Positions 35,028-44,821 of a stretch of DNA of 64,000 nucleotides are shown piece after piece. Positions within the stretch are counted from its first letter, which is position 1. Each line of letters starts with the position of its first letter. The notes under the pieces are model-generated. The model was not told the DNA's origin. It searched no databases and worked only from the letters and a program-made list of their open reading frames with translations. The stretch is from Streptomyces sp. SAI-127 (GTDB taxonomy: Bacteria; Actinomycetota; Actinomycetes; Streptomycetales; Streptomycetaceae): NCBI RefSeq assembly GCF_029894425.1, contig NZ_JARXYJ010000001.1, positions 2,232,001-2,296,000 of the forward strand. Direction: 5' to 3'. Both the position numbers and the translations under genes were made by a program.

Positions 35028-35951
35028 TCAGTGAAGAGCGGGTTCCTCCAGCGTCAGCGTCCCCGCGTCGGCGTCGAGCTCGGCGGCCACTCCGAACGGG
35101 ATCGTCAACGCCCCTTCGCAGTGCCCGAATCCGAACTCCTCGACGACGGGTACGCCGAGTCCCCCGAGCCGGTCGAGGAGCAGCGCGCGCACCCTCTCGT
35201 ACGGTTCACACTTCTCCCACGACCCGAGGAGCACCCCGTGCACCCCGTCGAGCCAGTCGGCGCGCAGGAGCTGGGTCAGGTAGCGGTCGAGACGGTACGT
35301 CTCCTCACCGACGTCCTCCAGGCAGAGCAGGCCCCCGCGCGCGCCGGGCCGGGCGTACGCCGAGCCCAGTTCGGAGGCGAGCAGGCACAGACAGCCGCCC
35401 AGGGTGACACCGCGGGCCCGGCCGGGGACGAGGGACCTGCCGCCGGAGGCGATCGTGCGGACCGTCTCCGGCGCGAACAGCGTGGACCTCAGATGTTCCT
35501 GGGCCCGCGCGTTCTTGATGAAGTCGATGCCGGCGGCCATCGGACCGTACAGCGTGACCAGGCCGAGCCGGATGGCGAACGCCTCGTGCAGCGCGGTCAC
35601 GTCACTGAACCCGACAAGCACCTTCGGACCGGCCGCGCGCATGGCGTTCCAGTCGAGCAGTTCGACCATGCGCATCGCGCCGTACCCGCCGCGGGCGCAC
35701 AGTACGGCGTCCACGGACGGGTCGCACCAGGCGTTCTGGAGATCTGCCGCCCGGTCGGCGTCCGTGCCCGCCAGGTAGCCGAACTCGCCGTGCCGGTCGA
35801 GGACATGGGGACCCACGACGGGGTCCAGATCCCAGCCGCGCAGGACGTCCAGGCCCGCCTGGAGCCGTTCCTCCGGCACCGGTCCGCTGGTCGCGACCAC
35901 GGCCACGCGCGCGCCCGGAGTGAGTCTGGACGGTCTGACGAGTTCCTTCAC
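35028..35951 (-). CDS. LD-carboxypeptidase, peptidase family S66
   Basis: The 307-residue protein from GTG 35951 shows the S66 motifs: CARGGYGAMRMVELLDW, the nucleophile Ser in VGFSDVTALHEAF, the Glu in LCLEDVGEETYRLDR and the His in FGFGHCEGALTIP. The family removes the terminal D-amino acid from murein tetrapeptides, and some members cleave microcin-type peptides. The start overlaps the S9 peptidase stop by 4 bases. It is the last gene of a four-peptidase operon. Confidence 0.9.
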   Translation of the reverse strand: MKELVRPSRLTPGARVAVVATSGPVPEERLQAGLDVLRGWDLDPVVGPHVLDRHGEFGYLAGTDADRAADLQNAWCDPSVDAVLCARGGYGAMRMVELLDWNAMRAAGPKVLVGFSDVTALHEAFAIRLGLVTLYGPMAAGIDFIKNARAQEHLRSTLFAPETVRTIASGGRSLVPGRARGVTLGGCLCLLASELGSAYARPGARGGLLCLEDVGEETYRLDRYLTQLLRADWLDGVHGVLLGSWEKCEPYERVRALLLDRLGGLGVPVVEEFGFGHCEGALTIPFGVAAELDADAGTLTLEEPALH

Positions 35952-37912
35952 TTGACGAGCTCCAATGTCGGTACGCCGGGCGGGTTCAGCCCGAACACCT
36001 GGGCATACAGGGAGAGTTCGGCCTCCAGCGCCCGGATCATCGTCTCGGCCCGACGGAACCCGTGCCCCTCCCCCTCGAAGGCGATGTACGCGTGCGGCAC
36101 CTGCCGGCCGGCGATCCGGGCCAGGAACCGCTCGCACTGCGCGGGCGGGCAGATCACGTCGTCCAGGCCCTGGAGCAGCAGGAAGGGCACGGTGACCCGG
36201 TCGGCGTGCTCGACGGGCGAGCGTTCCGCGTACCGTCCGGGGACCTCGGCGAGCGGTCCGACCAGGCTCTCCAGGTACTGGGACTCGAAGTCGTGGGTCT
36301 CCCCCGTGCCCCAGCCGGCCAGGTCGAGGATCGGGTAGACGATCGTGCCGCAGGCGTAGACGTCGGTCGCGGTGAGCGAGGCGGCCGCGGTCCAGCCTCC
36401 GGCGCTGCCGCCGCGGACGGCGAGCCGGTCGCGGTCGGCGGTGCCCTCGTCGGCGAGGGCGAGCGCGACGGCGGCGCAGTCCTCGACGTCGACCACGCCC
36501 CACTGCTCGCGCAGCCGGTTGCGGTACTCCCGCCCGTACCCGGTCGAGCCGCCGTAGTTGACCTCGGCGACGCCGATGCCGCGCGAGGTGAAGTAGGCGA
36601 TCGAGAGGTCGAGCACGAGGGGCGCGTGTCCGGTGGGCCCGCCGTGCGCCCAGACGACGTACGGCGGCAGCTCGCCGCCGGGCGCCCGGTGTCCGGGGTG
36701 GTGGGGCGGGTAGACGTGGGCGTGGATGTCGCGGCCGTCCGGTCCGGTGAAGGTGCGGATCAGGGGCTCGGGGTAATACACGGGGTCGACGGGGTCGTCG
36801 TGCGGGGCGCCGATCACCCGGGCCCGGCCGGTGCGGGTGTCGAGCTCCACGACCTCGTGGGCGGTGCGGGGGCTGGCGCCGACGGCGACGACCCGCTCGC
36901 CGTGCACCGCGAGGGTGGGTGCGAACTCGGTCCAGGGTCCTGCCGCGTCGACGAGTTCACCGCTCTCGGGGTCCAGGATCCCGAGGGCGGTCGAGCCGCT
37001 GCCGTGCACGACGGCGATCAGTCCGCTGTCCAGGGGCGCGAACCAGCGGTGGCCGAGCTTCCAGAGGGCGCCGCCGAACTCCTCCTCGCGCGGGCAGAGT
37101 TGCTCGCCGTCGCGGTAGAGGTTCCACCAGCCGGTGCGGTCGCTCGCGTACAGCAGACGGCCGTCGGGCGACCAGTCGGCCTGGGCGATCGACTCCTCCG
37201 GACCGCCCGCCAGGGTGCGGGGCTCGACGAGCGTGCCGTGGGAGCCGATGTCCGCGACGACCAGTTCCGTGCCGTCCCAGGGCATGCGCGGGTGGTCCCA
37301 GGCGAGCCAGGCCGCGCGCGAGCCGTCGGGGGAGACGCGGGGGCCGGTGACGAACCGGTGGCGGTCGTCGGTGAGTTCGCGCACCGCGTCCCGGTCCCGC
37401 ACCGCCGAGCCGTCCAGCGGTACGGCGGCCAGGACCCGGCGGACGTCGGTGGGCCCGTCGCCGGTGAACTCCTCCAGAACGCACCACACTTCACCGAGGT
37501 CGAGTCTCACCTGCGGTTCCGCCCAGCGCAGTCCGCCGCCCACCGGGGAGACGGGTGTCAGGGGGCGCGGCTCGCTCCCGGGCTCGTACCGGTACAGCCG
37601 CTGGTCGGCGAAGTGCACGAACACGACAAGCGGTTCGCCGGCCACCACCGCGCCGGCCCAGGGGTGGCCGCCGTACTCGATGACGCGGCTGCGCACGTTC
37701 CACGGCGCCGGCAGCACCGACTCCTCCTGGCCGTCGGCGCGTCTGCGCACGAGGGTGCGGCGGCCGCCCTCGGTGGGCCGTGGTTCGGTCCACCACACCT
37801 CGTCCCCGACGAAGCCCAGCCATTCGGGGTGCCCGTCGTGCGCGGCCGCGAGGGCCGCGTCGATGGGCGAGGGCCAGGAACCGTATGCCGACGTCTGCAC
37901 GTTCTCCCCCAC
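35948..37912 (-). CDS. Prolyl oligopeptidase-family (S9) serine peptidase
   Basis: The 654-residue protein has an N-terminal seven-bladed propeller (about 30-390, with DGSRAAWLAWDHPRMPWDG and SPDGRLLYASDRTG) and a C-terminal hydrolase domain. The catalytic Ser is in AVRGGSAGGWTAAAS, the Asp near LLLQGLDDVI and the His in FEGEGHGFR. There is no signal peptide, so it acts on short peptides in the cytoplasm. The GTG at 37912 follows the M20 stop by 4 bases. Confidence 0.9.
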   Translation of the reverse strand: MGENVQTSAYGSWPSPIDAALAAAHDGHPEWLGFVGDEVWWTEPRPTEGGRRTLVRRRADGQEESVLPAPWNVRSRVIEYGGHPWAGAVVAGEPLVVFVHFADQRLYRYEPGSEPRPLTPVSPVGGGLRWAEPQVRLDLGEVWCVLEEFTGDGPTDVRRVLAAVPLDGSAVRDRDAVRELTDDRHRFVTGPRVSPDGSRAAWLAWDHPRMPWDGTELVVADIGSHGTLVEPRTLAGGPEESIAQADWSPDGRLLYASDRTGWWNLYRDGEQLCPREEEFGGALWKLGHRWFAPLDSGLIAVVHGSGSTALGILDPESGELVDAAGPWTEFAPTLAVHGERVVAVGASPRTAHEVVELDTRTGRARVIGAPHDDPVDPVYYPEPLIRTFTGPDGRDIHAHVYPPHHPGHRAPGGELPPYVVWAHGGPTGHAPLVLDLSIAYFTSRGIGVAEVNYGGSTGYGREYRNRLREQWGVVDVEDCAAVALALADEGTADRDRLAVRGGSAGGWTAAASLTATDVYACGTIVYPILDLAGWGTGETHDFESQYLESLVGPLAEVPGRYAERSPVEHADRVTVPFLLLQGLDDVICPPAQCERFLARIAGRQVPHAYIAFEGEGHGFRRAETMIRALEAELSLYAQVFGLNPPGVPTLELVK

Positions 37913-37916
37913 TTGC

Positions 37917-39221
37917 TCAGGCCGTTCGCAGGAAGCGGTCGAGTACCCGCACGCCGAAGTGCAGTGCCTCGACGGGGACGCGCTCGTCGACCCCGTGGAA
38001 CAGGGCCTGGTAGTCGAAGCCCTCCGGGAGCTTCAGCGGCGCGAAACCGTACCCGGTGATACCCAGGCGGGAGAACTGCTTGGCGTCCGTGCCGCCGGAC
38101 ATGCAGTACGGCACCACGTGCCCCTCCGGCGCGAACTCCTCCACGGCGGCACGCATCCTGGCGTACGTCGGCGAGTCGACCGGTGCCTGGAGGGCGACCT
38201 CGCGATGACTGAACTCCCAGTCCACGTCGGGGCCGGTGAGCAGATCGAGGGTCGCCCGGAACTCGTCCTCGCCGCCGGGCAGATACCGGCCGTCGACGTA
38301 GGCCACGGCCTCCCCGGGGATCACGTTGAGCTTGTAACCGGCTTCCAGCATGGTCGGATTGGCGCTGTTGCGGACGGTCGCCTCGACCAGCTTGGCGGCG
38401 GGGCCCAGCTTCTCCAGCAGCCGGTCCACGTCGGTGAGGTCCGTCTCGATGCCGTAGAGCGCGGCGAGTTCGGCGAGGGCCGCGCGGACGGTCGGGGTGA
38501 GCCGCAGCGGCCACTCGTGCTCGCCGATGCGGGTGACGGCGGCGGCGAGCCGGGTGACCGCGTTCTCCTTGTTGACCTTGGAGCCGTGCCCGGCCCGGCC
38601 GCGCGCGGTGAGCTTCAGCCAGCCCGTGCCGCGCTCCCCCGCGGCGATGGGGTAGATCTGCCGCCCGGCGCCGTCGTGGAAGGTGAACGCCCCCGACTCG
38701 CTGACCCCCTCCGTGCACCCCTCGAAGAGCTCCGGGTGCTCGTCGGCGAGGAACCCTGAGCCGTCCACGGCACTGGCCTCCTCGTCGGCGGTGAACGCGA
38801 TCACGAGGTCCCGCCGGGGCCGTACGCCCTGCCGGGCCCAGCCCCGCACCACGGCCAGGATCATCGCGTCCATGTTCTTCATGTCGACCGCGCCGCGCCC
38901 CCAGACGACCCCGTCGCGGATCTCCCCCGAGAAGGGGTGCACGCTCCAGTCGGCGGCCTCGGCGGGCACGACGTCCAGATGACCGTGGACGAGCAGCGCG
39001 TCCGCCGACGGGTCGCTGCCCTCGACGCGGGAGACGACGTTCGTACGGCCCTTGGTGCGCTCCAGCATCATGGGCTGAAGGCCCGCCCCGGCCAGCTGCT
39101 CGGCCGCGTACTCGGCGGCGGGTCGCTCCTGGCAGTCGCCGCCGCCCCGGTTGGTGGTGTCGATGCGGATGAGGTCGGAGGTGAACCGGACGACCTCGTC
39201 CAGTGCCTGCTGGTCAGCCAT
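37917..39221 (-). CDS. M20-family metallopeptidase
   Basis: The 434-residue cytoplasmic protein has the two-zinc M20 motifs: LLVHGHLDVVPAE, WGRGAVDMKN, and the catalytic TADEEAS. A dimerisation/lid domain lies in the middle (GYKLNVIPGEAVAYVDGRYL). M20 enzymes remove terminal residues from peptides or hydrolyse acylated amino acids. It overlaps the upstream M55 gene by 8 bases. Confidence 0.9.
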   Translation of the reverse strand: MADQQALDEVVRFTSDLIRIDTTNRGGGDCQERPAAEYAAEQLAGAGLQPMMLERTKGRTNVVSRVEGSDPSADALLVHGHLDVVPAEAADWSVHPFSGEIRDGVVWGRGAVDMKNMDAMILAVVRGWARQGVRPRRDLVIAFTADEEASAVDGSGFLADEHPELFEGCTEGVSESGAFTFHDGAGRQIYPIAAGERGTGWLKLTARGRAGHGSKVNKENAVTRLAAAVTRIGEHEWPLRLTPTVRAALAELAALYGIETDLTDVDRLLEKLGPAAKLVEATVRNSANPTMLEAGYKLNVIPGEAVAYVDGRYLPGGEDEFRATLDLLTGPDVDWEFSHREVALQAPVDSPTYARMRAAVEEFAPEGHVVPYCMSGGTDAKQFSRLGITGYGFAPLKLPEGFDYQALFHGVDERVPVEALHFGVRVLDRFLRTA

Positions 39222-40047
39222 ACTGCTCCTCCACGGCGGCCGAGACGATGGTGGTGACCGCCTTGAAGGTACGGATTCCCGCGTACATGGTCTCGCTGGT
39301 GTACGCCACCTTCCGCTCCCCGGTCCGCCGCACCCCCGGCACCACGGTGGCGGCCATCGCGAGATGCTCGGCGTCGAACTCGACCGCGATCGTGAACGGC
39401 CCTGCCTGCACCGGCTCCTGACGGACCGCCAGCTGTGCCGCCTCCTTGGCGGCGGCCCTGATGTCGGCGGCCGTGCGGGTCGGCGTACGGCACACGGCCG
39501 CGTAACGCGAGACGTGGTCCTTGACCGCGACCTTCAGCGCCTGAGGAGCGTAGCCGAGCGCGTCCTCGCAGGCCACGTCGTCGCCGGTGACGAGGACGAC
39601 GGGGACGCCGTACTCGGCGACCACGTGCGCGTTGAGATGTCCCTCGCTCGCGGGCACGTCGTTCAGCCACACCCCGGTGATGGAGTTGGCGAGATAGGTG
39701 TGGGCGAGCACGCCCTCCTGGCCCGCGCCCGCGTGGTAGCCGAGGAACGCGATGCCGTCGACGTCGCCGTGCTGGACGCCCTCGACCATGGACAGCGACT
39801 TGTGCCGGCCGGTGAGCATCTGCGCGCGCTCGTCGAGCCGCTCCAGGAGCAGATTGCGCATGGTCCAGTGGGCCTCGTTGACGAGCACCTCGTCGGCACC
39901 CCCGTCGAAGAAGCCCAGCACGGCGGCGTTCACGTCCGAGGTGAACATCGACCGGCACCGCTCCCACTGCGGTGTGCCCGGCAGCACGTCGGCCGGCCAG
40001 GTCACTCCCGTCGCGCCCTCCATGTCGGCGCTGATGAGGATCTTCAT
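39214..40047 (-). CDS. D-aminopeptidase, peptidase family M55 (DppA-like)
   Basis: The 277-residue protein starts KILISADMEGATGVTWPAD, containing the SADMEG metal-binding motif of M55. HxxH-type segments follow (NEAHWTMRNLL, FLGYHAGAG, ASEGHLNAHVVAEYGVPVVL). The family releases N-terminal D-amino acids from peptides such as D-Ala-D-Ala. It heads an operon with M20, S9 and S66 peptidases. Confidence 0.9.
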   Translation of the reverse strand: MKILISADMEGATGVTWPADVLPGTPQWERCRSMFTSDVNAAVLGFFDGGADEVLVNEAHWTMRNLLLERLDERAQMLTGRHKSLSMVEGVQHGDVDGIAFLGYHAGAGQEGVLAHTYLANSITGVWLNDVPASEGHLNAHVVAEYGVPVVLVTGDDVACEDALGYAPQALKVAVKDHVSRYAAVCRTPTRTAADIRAAAKEAAQLAVRQEPVQAGPFTIAVEFDAEHLAMAATVVPGVRRTGERKVAYTSETMYAGIRTFKAVTTIVSAAVEEQYG

Positions 40048-40193
40048 GGTCCGTCACGTTACGCGTCGCGGAGGTTTGCGTCGCCCGCAGGTGGTGAGGC
40101 GAGCCCCATGCCGCTCCCCCCTGCCGCACAGGCCTCCCCCGGAAGACGCGTATCCTCCCTCGCGGGTTCCACAGGAGACGGACAGGGAGCAGC

Positions 40194-41324
40194 GTGAGCG
40201 ACACCGCACAGCCCGTACAGTCGGTGCGACGGACGACGGCGGCCACCGCGCCGGGGAACCCGCCCGGACGCCCGGAGCAGCGGGACGCGTTCTTCGACAA
40301 CGCCAAGTACCTCGCGATCGTGCTGGTGGCCATGGGGCACGCCTGGGAGCCGCTGCGCTCCGACAGCCGTGCCGTCACCGCGCTCTACACGATCGTCTAC
40401 GCCTTCCACATGCCGGCGTTCATCATCATCTCGGGCTACTTCTCCCGCTCCTTCGACGCGAGCCCGGCGAAGATCAAGCGACTGGTCACCGGGGTCGTCG
40501 TCCCTTACGTCGTGTTCGAGACGGCGTACACCTATTTCACCCGGTGGTCCGACGGTGTTCCGGACCGTGAGATCAGCCTTCTGGACCCGCTGTATCTGAC
40601 GTGGTTCCTGGCCGCCCTGTTCATCTGGCGGCTGACCACCCCGATCTGGCGGAGCGTGCGGTGGCCGCTGCCGATCGCCCTCACCGTCGCCGCGCTCGCC
40701 ACCCTGAGCCCGTCCATCGGTAATGACCTCGACCTCCAGCGCACCCTGCAGTTCCTGCCGTACTTCGTGCTCGGCCTGTGTCTGCGCCCCGCGCACTTCT
40801 CGCTGGTCCGGCAGTGGCGGGTGCGCATCCTCGCGGTCCCGGTCTTCGCGGCCTCGCTGGTGTTCTCGTACTGGGCGGTCCCGCGCATGGACTACGCCTG
40901 GTTCTTCCACCGCGGCGCCGCCGAGGACCTCGGTGTGCCCGCCTGGTACGGGCCGCTGATGACGCTGGCCCTCTTCGGCTGCTCGCTCGTCCTGGTCGCC
41001 TGCTTCCTGTCCTGGGTGCCCGGGCGCCGGATGTGGTTCACGGCCCTGGGCGCGGGCACGCTCTACGGCTATCTGCTACACGGTTTCGTCGTCCAGGCCG
41101 GCAACCACTTCGACTGGGCCGGCCACCGCTGGCCGCACACGCCGCTCGGTGAGATCGCGGTCACCGTTGTCGCTGCCGTGGTGGTGACCGCGCTGTGCAC
41201 CGCGCCCGTGCGGCGGGTCTTCCGGTGCGTGATGGAGCCGAGGATGGAGTGGGCGTTCCGGAAGACCTCACCTGGGAAGACCTCGCCCGGCACGGGCGCG
41301 GTACCCGCGCAGGTGCGCCGGTAA
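40194..41324 (+). CDS. Multi-pass membrane acyltransferase (acyltransferase-3-like)
   Basis: The 376-residue protein starts at GTG 40194. It opens the fold with FFDNAKYLAIVLVAMGHAWE and FHMPAFIIISGYFSR, typical of OafA/fucose 4-O-acetylase-type transferases with about ten helices. Such enzymes move acetyl groups onto sugars or lipids in the envelope. It stands alone between minus-strand genes. Confidence 0.82.
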   Translation: MSDTAQPVQSVRRTTAATAPGNPPGRPEQRDAFFDNAKYLAIVLVAMGHAWEPLRSDSRAVTALYTIVYAFHMPAFIIISGYFSRSFDASPAKIKRLVTGVVVPYVVFETAYTYFTRWSDGVPDREISLLDPLYLTWFLAALFIWRLTTPIWRSVRWPLPIALTVAALATLSPSIGNDLDLQRTLQFLPYFVLGLCLRPAHFSLVRQWRVRILAVPVFAASLVFSYWAVPRMDYAWFFHRGAAEDLGVPAWYGPLMTLALFGCSLVLVACFLSWVPGRRMWFTALGAGTLYGYLLHGFVVQAGNHFDWAGHRWPHTPLGEIAVTVVAAVVVTALCTAPVRRVFRCVMEPRMEWAFRKTSPGKTSPGTGAVPAQVRR

Positions 41325-41357
41325 GGCCTGCCTCCGGGGAAGAGGTCAGCCCGGTCG

Positions 41358-42083
41358 TCAGGCGGTGCGTCCCACCACCCACCACTTCGACGGCAGTTCG
41401 ATCCGGGTGCCGTCGGACCGGTACTCGGTGGTGACGAGCGGCAGGTCACCGCTCGCCACGATCGTCAGCCCGGCCGCCCCGAGGTACACGGGCACCGCCT
41501 CGTCGGCCACCTCACCAGGGGCGATGCCGTGCGCGAAGATGGGCGCCAGCTTGGCGGGCGGCCCGTCGGGGCTCTGCGCGAGACCCACGAGGACGGACTT
41601 GGCCGCCTCGGAGAGCTCGACGAGGAAGGCCCGGCCGCGTTCCCCGACGAGCGTGGCGATCCCGTCGACCATCTGCTGCCGGTCCTCGGGCGCGGCCTGG
41701 TGCAGCACGCCCCGCATGTAGATGTTGGCGTCCCCGAGTTCGGCGTGCAGGTTCTCCGGCTCGCCCTTGTCGGAGGCGTCCAGCAGCTGGTACGTCACCT
41801 GCTCGTCGGGGTCGGCGTCACGGGCGCGATCGAGGGCGGCGGCGGACAGGTCGACGCCGATCACCTGGGTGAAGTGGGCGGCGAGGAAACGGCTCTGGGT
41901 GCCGTTCCCGCAGCCCAGGTCCACGAGTGGCAGCCCGGGATCGACCAGGAGCGGCTCGAAGTGGGCAAGGTGGACCCCGGCGGTCAACACCGGCTCCGCA
42001 TCCCAGAACACGGCCCCCTGCCGTCCCGGGGCCTCCCGCCAGAACCCCTCCCAGGACTCCCGGTACCGACCGCTCACGCTCAT
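41358..42083 (-). CDS. SAM-dependent class I methyltransferase
   Basis: The 241-residue protein starts at ATG 42083 with GGGGAG upstream. SAM motif I is LPLVDLGCGNGTQSRFLAAH and motif II is VIGVDLSAAALDRA. It resembles small-molecule methyltransferases; the substrate is unknown. It is convergent with the acyltransferase gene. Confidence 0.85.
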   Translation of the reverse strand: MSVSGRYRESWEGFWREAPGRQGAVFWDAEPVLTAGVHLAHFEPLLVDPGLPLVDLGCGNGTQSRFLAAHFTQVIGVDLSAAALDRARDADPDEQVTYQLLDASDKGEPENLHAELGDANIYMRGVLHQAAPEDRQQMVDGIATLVGERGRAFLVELSEAAKSVLVGLAQSPDGPPAKLAPIFAHGIAPGEVADEAVPVYLGAAGLTIVASGDLPLVTTEYRSDGTRIELPSKWWVVGRTA

Positions 42084-42220
42084 GCCCAACTCCCCAGGAT
42101 GCGAACACAACCCGCCACATCTGACAGGCCAGTACGGTGTATCGCGCCATGGTCACGCGGACAAGCGCGTGGCGCATTCCTTCACTGCCAGTTCGAGAAG
42201 CCGCGCCCGTAGGGAGCCAC

Positions 42221-44689
42221 TCAGCGACGCGGCAGGGTCAGTTCGAACCAGACGGTCTTCCCGGCCTTCGTACGACTCGCCCCCCACTCCCGGGCCAGCG
42301 TGCTGACCACCCTGAGCCCCCGCCCTTGTTCATCGGTGGGCCCGGCACTCGACAGGTTCGGCAGATCATGGTCGTCGTCGTCCACCTCGCACAGCAAGGA
42401 GTCCCCCCGCACGAGCCGCAGTTCGACGGGACGGCCGTGGGAGTGCCGCACCGCATTGGTCACCAGCTCGCTCACCATGAGCTCGGCGCCGTCGGCCAGC
42501 CTGCCCAGCCCCCATTCGTGAAGCTGCTCCCGCACCACCGCCCGGGCCCGCCCCACCTCGGCCGGGTCCAGGGAGATCCGCCACTCGGCCACGTCGTCGG
42601 GCTCGATGCCGTTGAGCCGGGCCATGAGCAGCGCCACGTCGTCCTTGCGCCCGCCGCGTGTGTTGAGCGCGCGGATGATGGCGTCGCAGGCGTCGTCCAT
42701 GGACGCGGCCGGATGCGCGGCGGACTCGGTGAGCGTCGCGAGACCCACTCCGATGTCCTCGCCCCGCACCTCCACCAGCCCGTCGGTGCACATCAGCAGC
42801 CGGTCACCGGGTGCCACGCGCACGCGTACGGCCTCGAACGGCACCCCGCCGACACCGATGGGCGCACCGGTGGGCAGGTCGAGCAGTTCACTGCGCCCGT
42901 CCCCGGCCCGCACGATCACCGGCGGGATATGGCCCGCGTTGGCGATGTGGAGTTCGCTCGCGATCGGGTCGTAGACGGCGTAGAGGCAGGTCGCGAGGTA
43001 GCTGTCCCCGAGTCGCTGGGCGAGGTCGTCGAGGTTGCGCAGCAGCTGGGCCGGCGGCAGGTCGAGCGCTGCCATGGTCTGTACGGCCGTACGCAACTGG
43101 CCCATCATGGCGGCCGAGTTGAGCCCGTGCCCCATCACGTCGCCGACCACCAGAGCGGTACGCGCCCCGGGCAGTTTGACGGAGTCGAACCAGTCGCCGC
43201 CGACGCGTCCCAGGAGCGTGCCCGGCAGATAGCGGGTGGCGATGTCGCAGCCCGCCATGCGTGGCGGGATGTGCGGCAGCATGCTGTCCTGGAGGGTCTC
43301 GGCGACCGACTCCTGGAAGGTGTACATGCGCGCGTTGTCGAGCACGAGGCCAGCGCGGGCGGCGAGTTCGGCGCCGGTGACCCGGTCCATGTCGTTGAAC
43401 TCGACGCGCTCGGGGTGGCGCAGCAGGATCATGAAGCCGAGGACCACATTGCGGGCCTTCAGCGGTACGACCAGCATGGAGCGGCCGGTGATCAGCGGCC
43501 TGATGTCCCGCTTCTCGAACTGCGAGGCGATCGCGTGCCCCATCTGCTCGCTGATCCGCGGCACGAGGACGGGCTCACCGGTGGTCATGCACTGGAAGAA
43601 CGGGGTGTGCGCGGGAAACGGCATGGCCTCGCCGACCGGCACCACATCGTCCCAGCGGCCGGGTTCGTCGGTGTGCTCCAGGGCCACCCGGTGCCACATG
43701 GTGGTGGTGTCGGGAACACCGTCGGGGAACCCCTCACCGGCGACGACCTGTTCGCGCAGATAGGTGCCGGCGACATCGGTGAAGCGGGGCACGACGGCCC
43801 TGCTGACCTCGACGATGGTGCGGGACAGGTCGAGGGAGGTGCCGATCTTCCCGCTGACCTCGTTGAGGAACTCCAGACGCTCGCGTACGGCGACGTACTC
43901 GAGGTCCTCGCCCTCCTCCACGTCGTCCTGCGGCAACGGCAGTCCCTCCGCGGCCGCCCGGGCCGCCCGCTCACGGCGGGCCTTGCGCTCGGCACGCCGG
44001 GGCACGCCCCAGTCGGGGGTGACGGGCACCCGGTCGTTCTGGCTGAACTCCAGTACGGGATAGCCCAGTTCGAGAACCTGCGCGACGATGCGGGCGCTCT
44101 CGCCGACGCTCATGCTGGGCAGGATCTCGGGAAGCCGGCGGGCGAGTTCGTCGGCGCCCGGGAAGTCGGTGTGCAGGGCGAAGGCGGGCGCGATCCGCTC
44201 GACGGCCACGGTGCCCTCGTCCAGGTCCAGGTCCTGGTGGAGTGCGCCCGCGTCGGCGGCCAGCACCAGCAGACGCTCCCGGCCGGGGCCCACCAGCGGG
44301 TAGGCCCACCACAGGACGTCCACGCGGTCCGCGCCGGGCACGGTGAGACGGGCGCGGCCGGCGGCCGGGTAGGAAAGGCCGCCGTCGAGGGAGGACTCGA
44401 GATCGGGGCCGAGTCCGTCGTAGGCCGCGTACACGCCGTAGGGCGGGGTGTCCTCCGCGTCGGTGAGTGCTCCGGAGACGGGCAACAGGTCGGCCGCCGA
44501 GCGGCCGATGGCCTCCTCCTTGCTGGCGCCGAACAGACGGCTCGCGCCGCGGCTCCAGTGGGAGACCATGCCGTCGCGGTCCACCACGACCACGGCCAGC
44601 GGGACACGTCCGGCCGCGGCGGGTCCGTCCGCCGCGCCGTTCCCAGCTCCGCGGCTGGGAGGTGCGCCCCTCTCGGTGCCACGGTCCAT
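42221..44689 (-). CDS. SpoIIE-type PP2C phosphatase with PAS, GAF and anti-sigma-like kinase domains
   Basis: The 822-residue cytoplasmic signalling protein has a PAS-like N-terminus (VPLAVVVVDRDGMVSHWSRG), a GAF domain (about 275-440), a PP2C phosphatase (VGGDWFDSV, VVGDVMGHGLNSAAMM, LLMCTDGLVE, GRKDDVALL) and a C-terminal HATPase module (LMVSELVTNAVRHSHG, GRGLRVV). The combination of phosphatase and anti-sigma-type kinase fits partner-switching control of SigB-family sigma factors. No STAS antagonist gene is adjacent. Confidence 0.9.
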   Translation of the reverse strand: MDRGTERGAPPSRGAGNGAADGPAAAGRVPLAVVVVDRDGMVSHWSRGASRLFGASKEEAIGRSAADLLPVSGALTDAEDTPPYGVYAAYDGLGPDLESSLDGGLSYPAAGRARLTVPGADRVDVLWWAYPLVGPGRERLLVLAADAGALHQDLDLDEGTVAVERIAPAFALHTDFPGADELARRLPEILPSMSVGESARIVAQVLELGYPVLEFSQNDRVPVTPDWGVPRRAERKARRERAARAAAEGLPLPQDDVEEGEDLEYVAVRERLEFLNEVSGKIGTSLDLSRTIVEVSRAVVPRFTDVAGTYLREQVVAGEGFPDGVPDTTTMWHRVALEHTDEPGRWDDVVPVGEAMPFPAHTPFFQCMTTGEPVLVPRISEQMGHAIASQFEKRDIRPLITGRSMLVVPLKARNVVLGFMILLRHPERVEFNDMDRVTGAELAARAGLVLDNARMYTFQESVAETLQDSMLPHIPPRMAGCDIATRYLPGTLLGRVGGDWFDSVKLPGARTALVVGDVMGHGLNSAAMMGQLRTAVQTMAALDLPPAQLLRNLDDLAQRLGDSYLATCLYAVYDPIASELHIANAGHIPPVIVRAGDGRSELLDLPTGAPIGVGGVPFEAVRVRVAPGDRLLMCTDGLVEVRGEDIGVGLATLTESAAHPAASMDDACDAIIRALNTRGGRKDDVALLMARLNGIEPDDVAEWRISLDPAEVGRARAVVREQLHEWGLGRLADGAELMVSELVTNAVRHSHGRPVELRLVRGDSLLCEVDDDDHDLPNLSSAGPTDEQGRGLRVVSTLAREWGASRTKAGKTVWFELTLPRR

Positions 44690-44821
44690 GGCCCAGGCCC
44701 TCTCTCCGCAAGATCTGTGCCGCCTACTCCACCGTACGGCGCCCCGCCGTCACGGTGTGCGGCAATGCGGGAATTGGCCCGGACCGGATCGCACCGGCGC
44801 GCCCCCCGCTCTGACGCCCTG

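Noticed and set aside
33129..36338. A plus-strand open frame of 1069 codons
   Set aside because: Antisense to the S15-like, LD-carboxypeptidase and S9 peptidase genes; no recognisable protein motifs, and explained by high GC3.
37904..37920. CTCCCCCACTTGCTCAGG resembles the left half of the palindromic element
   Set aside because: It lacks the right arm and spans the S9 peptidase start and M20 stop, so chance similarity is likely.
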